From Bacteroidales bacterium (GTDB lineage: Bacteria; Bacteroidota; Bacteroidia; Bacteroidales; SM23-62), in contig JADHVS010000189.1 in assembly GCA_016783865.1 (NCBI GenBank), positions 1 to 8,481 on the forward strand: a stretch of 8,481 nt of DNA, in the 5' to 3' direction. Below the pieces are notes generated by a model that was not told where the DNA came from, made no database searches, and saw only the letters and a list, made by a program, of their open reading frames with translations. The position numbers were made by a program, and so were the translations under genes. This document shows, piece after piece, positions 1 through 6,387 of the stretch; positions within the stretch are counted from its first letter, which is position 1; each line of letters begins with the position of its first letter.

Positions 1-1604
1 GTCAAATTCACACTCAGATCATGATAATGATCATCCGGTATCCCATCCCGACTCGTCGCAGCAATAAATAAGCTCTGCCGGTTGCTGACACTCACGATCC
101 GGGCAGAACTATGTTTTAGAAATAGTTGATTATAGTTTTCTTTGTCAATGTATCCGAATATGATAGAGAAGTCAGCAAGACTGTTGAGCGACAGGTCCTC
201 ACCTGTCCGGCTCGTCAGGTGCAGCGCAAAATCCGAGTAGATACTGTCCCTGACAAAACAGAACCCGGCAAGCGCCAGTCCCGTATCACGCGGATCGTTG
301 CTCAAATAGTAGCGCAAATCACTGGAATCCATCTGAGTGGACCAGAGGCCCTCCTGGTTGCGCTGATAATTGAGAACATTGCCCCAAAAGGGTGCCGCAC
401 TGAAAATCGGATCGCTGACCTGAATCGACTCCGTTGTCCGCAGGGTATCATTGATACTATCAATGAGGGTTAGCCGAACCGGGAACTTGCCCGTTTCAGT
501 ATATTCGTGGCTAATGGTCTTGCCTTCTCCGGAAGTCCCGTCTCCAAAATCCCACAGATATTGTTGGACGGACCGATTTCCTGCAACAGTCGAAATGGAT
601 GCATCAAATTCAACCAAAAACGGCAGCCATCCGGAATAAGCGGAAACCGTAAAATAGGCGCCGATGGGCAATTGATCCATCAACTCTTCGATAATCCTTT
701 CATAGGTCGAATTTGCATGGCGGTTTGTCAGATACGTGCGATAGCCAGCTTGCATTTGCCAGGTATAGCCATTATTAAGTCGCCCGGTCCCACTGGTTTG
801 CTCATTAAAATATGTGGTCAAGCCGCGCACTCCATACAGAATAGCCATCTCATCCCAGCTGGACCGACTGCGGTATTTATTTCCAAAATAGCGGTAAAAC
901 GCCTCCCGATATGGATTTTCCGGTGCGGCATTCTCATAATTGTCACCCGTATAAATCGAGCTGCCTTCCTGGCTGATGATCAGCCGAGTCGGCCAGTTCC
1001 GGATGACATTTTCAGAGACAGATACGAGATTATGCTGCACCAGGTTGAAACCGTCATTATATACTCCGGCCATCTGTACCAGTTCCGTAACTTTCTGAGC
1101 GACCAGAGCCGGCTCAGCGATTAGCAGATCGTTAATATTGTTCAGAAAGCCCACACTGACGATGGTAACCGAGCTATCCGGTTGCTCAGCCAGAACCTGA
1201 CGGTAGACATCCAGCGCACTGGGGGCATCCGCGGTTTCGAGATCGTGTGGAAATTCCGCCACATATTCCAGATAACCCGAACCGTGCGGATTGTCTAAAT
1301 GACCTTTATAAATGCCAATGGGGATATCGCCCCGGCCATACCAGGTATTCATGGCATCGATTGCGGGCGCTCCATAGGGATGGACCTCATTAAAACAGAC
1401 CGCCAGAATTTCGGCCTCACCCATGTTCACCAGGGCGTGCAGAATCGCCAGCGCTCCGGCGTCGTCCACATCGGCACACATATCAGTTTCGTAGATGATT
1501 TTTTTGGCCGTTTGGGCCGACGATATCGACGGGATGAAGGCCAGTAAGATCACAAATGATAGAATAAGATATTTATGGAATTCAGACAGTTTCAAAATCG
1601 ACAT
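1..1604 (-). CDS. Exported nucleoside hydrolase-like protein with C-terminal PKD and lectin/LamG-like modules (partial, 3' end outside window)
   Basis: An open frame of 534 codons runs without a stop off the left edge. From the ATG: signal peptide (about 1-30, SSA|Q), IunH-type domain at about 35-311, PKD domain at about 312-397 (WDFGDG), then a beta-sandwich of the LamG or concanavalin A-like kind from about 400 onward (ADFSIIFGYIDKENYNQLF is typical). The pocket keeps Asp41, Asp47, Asp48 (ETDMCADVDD), Asn187 (GFN) and Asp251 (SSWDE); the Glu166 position is Gly. Cys43 and Cys70 are present. The ATG at 1604 has AAGGA only 1 base upstream. The TTG at 1595 has it at 10 bases and aligns with the TTGAAA start of the CBM-PKD gene, so the real start may be 1595, giving a more usual signal peptide (KLSEFHKYL). 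Accessory modules lie after the enzyme here, opposite to the CBM-PKD gene. Further C-terminal domains or a secretion signal may lie outside. Confidence 0.88.
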   Translation of the reverse strand, partial: MSILKLSEFHKYLILSFVILLAFIPSISSAQTAKKIIYETDMCADVDDAGALAILHALVNMGEAEILAVCFNEVHPYGAPAIDAMNTWYGRGDIPIGIYKGHLDNPHGSGYLEYVAEFPHDLETADAPSALDVYRQVLAEQPDSSVTIVSVGFLNNINDLLIAEPALVAQKVTELVQMAGVYNDGFNLVQHNLVSVSENVIRNWPTRLIISQEGSSIYTGDNYENAAPENPYREAFYRYFGNKYRSRSSWDEMAILYGVRGLTTYFNEQTSGTGRLNNGYTWQMQAGYRTYLTNRHANSTYERIIEELMDQLPIGAYFTVSAYSGWLPFLVEFDASISTVAGNRSVQQYLWDFGDGTSGEGKTISHEYTETGKFPVRLTLIDSINDTLRTTESIQVSDPIFSAAPFWGNVLNYQRNQEGLWSTQMDSSDLRYYLSNDPRDTGLALAGFCFVRDSIYSDFALHLTSRTGEDLSLNSLADFSIIFGYIDKENYNQLFLKHSSARIVSVSNRQSLFIAATSRDGIPDDHYHDLSVNL

Positions 1605-1605
1605 T

Positions 1606-1610
1606 TCCTT
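1606..1610 (-). promoter_or_regulatory. Ribosome binding site favouring a TTG start at 1595
   Basis: AAGGA on the minus strand lies 1 base before the ATG at 1604, too close for normal initiation, and 10 bases before the in-frame TTG at 1595. That is the same spacing as in the CBM-PKD gene. Confidence 0.45.
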
Positions 1611-1631
1611 TTCTATAAGTTAAGTACAGCC

Positions 1632-2579
1632 TCATCGCGCCGGGGTTTCCAGCATCAGTTCCTGAATAATCCTGGCATAAGATTTCTCATGAAGAACTGT
1701 TTTCAAGTATGAACGATGTCCGGGTTTCATCTGCCATTCATAAACCGTGGGAAAAGAACCGCTTCCATCACTGATTTCGTGAAAGTATGAACCCAAGCCG
1801 CGGACACCATACAGAACAGCCATTTCGTCCCAGCTGGAGCGACCGCGAAAATCGTTGCAGAAAAAGCGATAGTAGGCCTCGCGAACAGGATTCTCCTCTG
1901 AAGCGTAGCGCAAGGTGTCCCCGGTGAATATCGAAGCACCGGCATAGCTGAGGATAATCGGCGTCGGCCAGTTCTCGATGACATTCTCGGAGACGGAACT
2001 CAGATTATGGCGAACCAGGTTGAACCCATCATTGTGCAAACCGGCCATAATAACCAGATCGCTAACCTTGCGGGCAAGCAGATCGGGTTCCGCTAACAAG
2101 AGATTGTTAAGATTATTCAGAAATCCCACACTGATGATGGTAACCGAACTGTCGGCCTGCCGGGCCAGGACATCCCGGTATACTTTGAGCGCCTCCGGTG
2201 CATCTGCCGCCTCAAGATCATGCGGAAACTTAGCGACGTATTCCAGATATCTAGACTGATCCGGTTCAGAAAAATCGCCCCGATAAACGCCTATCGGAAT
2301 ATCGCCCCGACCGTACCAGGTGTTGATGGCATCGATGGCAGGCGCTCCATGGGGATGAACTTCATTAAAACAGACCGCCAGTATTTCCGCTTCACCATTA
2401 TTCGCTAATGCGTGCAGCACAGCCAGACCACCGACATCATCAACATTCAGACACATGTCGGTTTCATAGATGATTTTCTTCGCTTGCGGGTCCCGGGCAA
2501 TCATCGGAACCGGCATCAGCAAGAGAACAACCGTCAGCCAGTTGAGTATCGCTTTTTGATATGTTTTACAGTTGTTCAT
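1632..2579 (-). CDS. Exported single-domain nucleoside hydrolase-like protein
   Basis: 315 residues: signal peptide (hydrophobic residues about 11-28, likely cut at IA|RD) and one IunH-type domain at about 34-312. The motif ETDMC-x3-DD supplies Asp41, Asp47 and Asp48, GFN supplies Asn187, and SSWDEMAVLYGVRG supplies Asp251 with Trp250 in place of His. As in all array members, the Glu166 position is Gly and the Asn160 equivalent is absent. Cys43 and Cys70 are the conserved pair. The ribosome binding site is weak (GGTGA about 12 bases upstream of ATG), so translation may depend on the preceding gene, which ends 28 bases away. It groups with the last gene and with the second domain of the tandem protein (FNEVHP, GAPAIDA, NLSSVSE). 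An N-terminal Cys4 is too early for a lipobox. Its pocket is as complete as any in the array, so catalytic activity is plausible. Confidence 0.9.
   Translation of the reverse strand: MNNCKTYQKAILNWLTVVLLLMPVPMIARDPQAKKIIYETDMCLNVDDVGGLAVLHALANNGEAEILAVCFNEVHPHGAPAIDAINTWYGRGDIPIGVYRGDFSEPDQSRYLEYVAKFPHDLEAADAPEALKVYRDVLARQADSSVTIISVGFLNNLNNLLLAEPDLLARKVSDLVIMAGLHNDGFNLVRHNLSSVSENVIENWPTPIILSYAGASIFTGDTLRYASEENPVREAYYRFFCNDFRGRSSWDEMAVLYGVRGLGSYFHEISDGSGSFPTVYEWQMKPGHRSYLKTVLHEKSYARIIQELMLETPAR
2311..2394 (-). repeat. 84-base near-identical block shared with 5219-5302
   Basis: Counted by eye, this block and 5219-5302 differ at 5 of 84 positions, while the flanks on both sides are far more diverged. 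Only two of the differences are synonymous over 28 codons. It encodes the stretch from about E-A-E-I-L to N-T-W-Y-G in the gene at 1632-2579, and the matching part of domain B in the tandem gene. Recent gene conversion would explain it; strong protein constraint explains only part. Confidence 0.55.
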
Positions 2580-2607
2580 ATTTTTGGCTATTCACCATTC
2601 CCAATCA

Positions 2608-4512
2608 TCATTCAAAGGGTGGAGCAATCATCAGGTTCTCAATAATCCGGGCATATTCATCTCGCGTCAATAGCGTACGAAGCGATAAACGCCGGCCCGG
2701 TCCCAATCCCCAGCGATCCACATCTGTGGGTTCGGAGAAGTAATCGGCGATGCCTCTGACGCCATACAAAACGGCCATTTGATCCCAGCTGTGGCGTTGA
2801 CAGAAGTTTGAATTGAAAAATTGATAATAAGCCTCACGAATGGGATTCTCCAGCGCTGAATTTTCCAGGCCTTCGCCGGTAAAAATACCGGTGCCCGCAC
2901 CACTAAAAACAATCGGTGACGGCCAGTGTTCGAGAAGATACTCTGTTAAAGAGGAAGTATTATGCCGGCCAAGGTTAAAACCGCCGCCTCTGGGACCACC
3001 CATTATAACCAGTTCAGCAACTTTGTGCTCAATCAAATCCGGAGCTTCCTTTAAGAGATCATAAAGATTAACGATAAACCCGACACTTACAATTGTTACA
3101 GATTTGTCAGGTTGTTTTGATAAAACATTTTTGTAAACTTCCACAGCGCTTAATGCACTCTCCTGATCAAGATCATGTGGAAATTTTGTAAGGGCATCCA
3201 GATAAAAGGATAAATCCGGGTCAGGAAGATTCTTTTTATAGATACCTACCGGAATATCACCCCGTCCATACCACGTATTCATGGCATCGATAGCAGCGGC
3301 ACCGCTTGGATGAACTTCGTTAAAGCAAACAGCCAGCAGATCTACTTCACTATTGTTAGCCAGGCCATGCAGCATAGCCAGGGCACCTACATCATCCGCG
3401 TCCAGACACATATCTGTTTCATAGATGATCTTTTTCGGTTCGCCTGTAATGACCGTCACTAAACGTGTTTCGTTTTTTGTTTTGCCCCCATTGTCCGTAA
3501 CAGTAAGTGTCGTGTAGTATTCTCCCGCTGCAGCAAATGGATGGTCGACAGTAATGCCTTCACCCCGGCTACCATCTCCAAAATCCCATGTATAAGTGAC
3601 AATTTTACCCGTCGCATTATAAGATTCTGATGCATCAAAGGTTACTACTTCATTTGCTTTGGTGCGGTCTGGATAATACTTAAAGCGAGCAACCGGTTCT
3701 TCCGTATAAACAGTCACCGTTTTTGTTACCCTGCAGGTTAATCCGGCATCATCGGTTATGACGAGCTTCACCGGATATTCTCCCGCAGCTGAGAATGTAT
3801 GCTCAACGCTTACACCAGTAACCTTTTCCCCATTTCCAAAATCCCAATTGTAAGTTACAACAGATCCCTCTGTACTAAAGGATGCAGATCCATCAAAACG
3901 TACAGTTTTATTTACGACCGGCATCTTTGGACTTGATTTAATAATCGCTTCTGCACGGGGACCTGCCTCTGTTGGATTATATTCCAGATCATTCGTGACT
4001 AACCATTTGTCCAGCCTGGTTTGATCCATACCGTAGGTGAGCACGAGCGTATGCATGCCGGCCTCAAGGTCATAGATCACCACCTGATTGTTTCTCAGGT
4101 TATCATGGACTTCATCCCAATGCCATTTACAACCGACCTCGATGCCCTTCCATTTTACCCAGTTCTCATCATCCATTTTTACCCAGAAGGCATCTTCGTC
4201 ATGCATATTAATATTTACCCGGCCCCAGATTTTATATGTGCCGGCTTTTTCCACGCTAAATTGATAAATCGTATGACCGTCACTGGGAGCATTTTTGATA
4301 TTGTTGTTGCCGCCGCGTACTTCAATGTACTGTCCACCGGAGGCTGCTTCTGTATCGTGAACCATCATGGGCGTATGGATGCTTCCCGCTTCGGCTTCGA
4401 TCCATAATTGAACTTGTGAATTCTGCTCTTTAACGATGACGGTTTGGGCACTGAGCTGATTCAGAACCAGGATTGCTAAAACAAGACTGAAATATGCGAT
4501 CGATTTTTTCAA
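2608..4512 (-). CDS. Exported modular protein: carbohydrate-binding-like module, two PKD domains, nucleoside hydrolase-like domain
   Basis: 634 residues starting at TTG; no in-frame ATG exists before residue 49, and GAGGA lies 10 bases upstream. A signal peptide (about 1-22, SA|Q) is followed by a jelly-roll module at about 34-178 resembling CBM6/CBM35 types: it opens IEAEAGS, contains SGGQYIEV and GTYKIWGRV, and ends RLDKWLVTND. Two PKD domains follow at about 186-270 (WDFGNG) and 271-355 (WDFGDG), then an IunH-type domain at about 359-634. The calcium-site residues Asp367, Asp373 and Asp374 are intact (ETDMCLDADD), as are GGGFN and HSWDQ near the C-terminus. The Glu166 position is Gly. The module order suggests that the hydrolase is held on a glycan or cell-surface polymer by spacer domains; the ligand is unknown. 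Base composition looks AT-richer than its neighbours in several stretches (for example 20 G+C of 60 at 3601-3660). It sits 24 bases after the tandem gene and 28 before the next. Confidence 0.9.
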   Translation of the reverse strand: MKKSIAYFSLVLAILVLNQLSAQTVIVKEQNSQVQLWIEAEAGSIHTPMMVHDTEAASGGQYIEVRGGNNNIKNAPSDGHTIYQFSVEKAGTYKIWGRVNINMHDEDAFWVKMDDENWVKWKGIEVGCKWHWDEVHDNLRNNQVVIYDLEAGMHTLVLTYGMDQTRLDKWLVTNDLEYNPTEAGPRAEAIIKSSPKMPVVNKTVRFDGSASFSTEGSVVTYNWDFGNGEKVTGVSVEHTFSAAGEYPVKLVITDDAGLTCRVTKTVTVYTEEPVARFKYYPDRTKANEVVTFDASESYNATGKIVTYTWDFGDGSRGEGITVDHPFAAAGEYYTTLTVTDNGGKTKNETRLVTVITGEPKKIIYETDMCLDADDVGALAMLHGLANNSEVDLLAVCFNEVHPSGAAAIDAMNTWYGRGDIPVGIYKKNLPDPDLSFYLDALTKFPHDLDQESALSAVEVYKNVLSKQPDKSVTIVSVGFIVNLYDLLKEAPDLIEHKVAELVIMGGPRGGGFNLGRHNTSSLTEYLLEHWPSPIVFSGAGTGIFTGEGLENSALENPIREAYYQFFNSNFCQRHSWDQMAVLYGVRGIADYFSEPTDVDRWGLGPGRRLSLRTLLTRDEYARIIENLMIAPPFE

Positions 4513-4522
4513 AAGCTGGATA

Positions 4523-4527
4523 TCCTC
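4523..4527 (-). promoter_or_regulatory. Ribosome binding site supporting a TTG start
   Basis: GAGGA on the minus strand, 10 bases before the TTG at 4512. The same arrangement (AGGA, 10 bases, TTGAAA) recurs before the last gene of the window, so the two leaders look homologous. Confidence 0.55.
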
Positions 4528-4536
4528 ATTTTTTTG

Positions 4537-6339
4537 TTATTTACTCGGTGGCCGCAGCATCAAATTCTGGATAATTTCGGCATACGCCTCATCGCTCAGA
4601 AGCGGCTTCACGAAGGTGCGATGTCCAGCTTTTATCGGGTACTCAAAACCGTTCTGCAAGTGTCCCTTCCCCGTTGTCCCCATACTGAAATAATCCGCTA
4701 ATCCGCGCACTCCGTACAAGACCGTGATCTGGTCCCAACTGGGACGATTTTTAAAATCGTCGTTAAAGTATTTGTAATAGGCCTCCCGCACGGGATTCTC
4801 AACAGGTGCGTCTTTCAAACCGGGCCCGGTATAAATTTTGCCACCGGGATCGGTGAAGACGATCGGCGTCGGCCATTCTCTGATAACATACTCTGATACG
4901 GAACTCAAGTTATGCTGGTTCATATTGAAACCGCCGCCATCGGTTGTCCCGGCCATCAGGACCAATTCCTTAACCTTTGCTTTGATGAGTTCAGGATCGG
5001 TTTGCAACAGCTCAGCCAGATTATTGACAAATCCAACGCTAATGATGGTGACGGAGCCGTCCGGCTGATCGCGCAGAATCTCCTGATACACTTCCAGCGT
5101 ACTCTTCGCAGTCGCGCTCTCCAGGTCGTGAGGGAATTGGGCCACCAACTCCAGATAACGAGAATCGTGCGGATTTTCCAGAACGCCTTGGAAAATACCA
5201 ACGGGGATATCACCACGTCCGTACCAGGTATTGATGGCATCGATGGCAGGCGCTCCATAGGGATGAACTTCATTAAAACAGACCGCCAGGATTTCGACTT
5301 CATGCATATTTGCCATGGCGTGCAACATGGCCAAAGCACCGACATCATCAACGTCCGCGCACATGTCCGTATCGTAGATAACTTTTTTGGGGTTCCACCT
5401 GGGCGCTTCCAGCATCAGTTCCTCAATAATATTAGCGTAGGATTCCACTGGCAAGAGCGCTTCCAGATAGGAATCGTGTCGTTTTTTCAGTTTCCATTTA
5501 TAGCCATTCACTAACTTTCCCTTGCCGGAATAAACCTTCTTAAAATAATCGGCGCAGCCCCTCACGGCATAGAGGACCGTCATCTGATCCCAGCTGGCGT
5601 TGTCAGGGAAATCGGGACCGAGTTGCAGGGAGTAGGCCATCCGCACTGGGTTCTCCTCAGGCGTGTCCTTTAAGCCAGAGCCGGTCATAATCCCCTCTCC
5701 CAGAAGGTGAAACACCAGCGGGGTCGGCCAATTCTGGATCACGTTTTGGGCTGCTTTTTGTGTTTCATGCAAAACGAAATGCTCGGGATCATTCTGGTAG
5801 GCGCCCATGATCACCAGTTCTTTCACCTTGGCAGCGACCAGATCCGGCTCGTTGCGCAGGAGTTCGTCCAGGTTTTGGAGATAACCGGTGCTGATGATCG
5901 TTACCGATTTATCCGCTTGTTTGGCTAAGACCTTGCGATAAATCTCCAGAGCGCTTGGTGCACTCTTGCTATTGATATCATGAGGAAAGCTGGTCAGGAC
6001 GTGCATATATCTCGAAGTATCCGGATCGGGAAAAGGACCCTTCCAGGTGCCCACGGGAATGTTGCCCCGGCCATACCAGGTGTTGATGGCGTCGATGGCC
6101 GCAGCACCGTCAGTATCCCCGATTGCGTTTAAACAGACCGCCAGCAGCTCCGTCTCGCCTCGGTTCTGAAGCCCGTGAATCACGGCCAGAGCGCCCACAT
6201 CATCCACCGTCGCGCACATGTTGGTCTCATAGATGACTTTCATTGCTTGCTGTTCCTGGGCAAACATGAGCGTTGACAGCAGGATGCTAATGAGGAAAAC
6301 ATGTTGTACGATTTTAAAAAGAGATTTATCGACTTTCAT
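4537..6339 (-). CDS. Exported tandem nucleoside hydrolase-like protein with a degenerate first domain and intact second domain
   Basis: 600 residues, about twice the family's usual length. A signal peptide (about 1-27, cut at FA|QE) is followed by two full IunH-type domains, A at about 34-314 and B at about 318-600, with almost no linker. Domain B keeps DTDMC-x3-DD (Asp325, Asp331, Asp332), GFN (Asn472) and SWDQ (Asp536). Domain A has Asn40 in place of Asp, AIGD in place of the EVHP block, and His187 where the others have the Asn168 match; Asp46, Asp47 and Asp251 remain. A is therefore probably inactive or altered and may serve as a structural or binding partner. A resembles the domain of the preceding gene and B the two last genes, so a deletion joining adjacent genes could have made the fusion. 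I place the start at 6339 because the leader aligns with that of the preceding gene (GAAAGC...AACA...ATGAAA). An ATG at 6375 would add 12 residues. The gap to the next gene is 24 bases. Confidence 0.9.
   Translation of the reverse strand: MKVDKSLFKIVQHVFLISILLSTLMFAQEQQAMKVIYETNMCATVDDVGALAVIHGLQNRGETELLAVCLNAIGDTDGAAAIDAINTWYGRGNIPVGTWKGPFPDPDTSRYMHVLTSFPHDINSKSAPSALEIYRKVLAKQADKSVTIISTGYLQNLDELLRNEPDLVAAKVKELVIMGAYQNDPEHFVLHETQKAAQNVIQNWPTPLVFHLLGEGIMTGSGLKDTPEENPVRMAYSLQLGPDFPDNASWDQMTVLYAVRGCADYFKKVYSGKGKLVNGYKWKLKKRHDSYLEALLPVESYANIIEELMLEAPRWNPKKVIYDTDMCADVDDVGALAMLHAMANMHEVEILAVCFNEVHPYGAPAIDAINTWYGRGDIPVGIFQGVLENPHDSRYLELVAQFPHDLESATAKSTLEVYQEILRDQPDGSVTIISVGFVNNLAELLQTDPELIKAKVKELVLMAGTTDGGGFNMNQHNLSSVSEYVIREWPTPIVFTDPGGKIYTGPGLKDAPVENPVREAYYKYFNDDFKNRPSWDQITVLYGVRGLADYFSMGTTGKGHLQNGFEYPIKAGHRTFVKPLLSDEAYAEIIQNLMLRPPSK
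5219..5302 (-). repeat. 84-base near-identical block shared with 2311-2394
   Basis: Partner copy of the block at 2311-2394, lying in domain B of the tandem hydrolase gene. The matching stretch of the gene at 1-1604 shows about six or seven silent differences in the same codons, so the similarity is specific to this pair. Confidence 0.55.
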
Positions 6340-6387
6340 ATTGTTTCGCTTTCTTCCTGAAAAAAGGACATTCAAAGTGTTTTTCCA

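Noticed and set aside
2608..4512. Assignment of the hydrolase domain to the DUF1593/Sde0182 family because of the binding module
   Set aside because: The ETDMC-x3-DD, AIDAxNTWYGRG and WDxxxVLY motifs fit the IunH subfamily common in Bacteroidota better; only the general fold and domain idea are shared with Sde0182.
4509..4529. Six-codon frame (MRISSF) overlapping the TTG start at 4512 on the minus strand
   Set aside because: It could be a leader peptide ending TTTTGA over the start codon, but it is very short, has no own ribosome binding site, and the aligned leader of the last gene does not preserve it.
6340..6375. Upstream ATG at 6375 as start of the tandem hydrolase
   Set aside because: The nearest AAGGAG is about 19 bases away and the extra 12 residues have no counterpart in paralogs, whose leaders align with the ATG at 6339.
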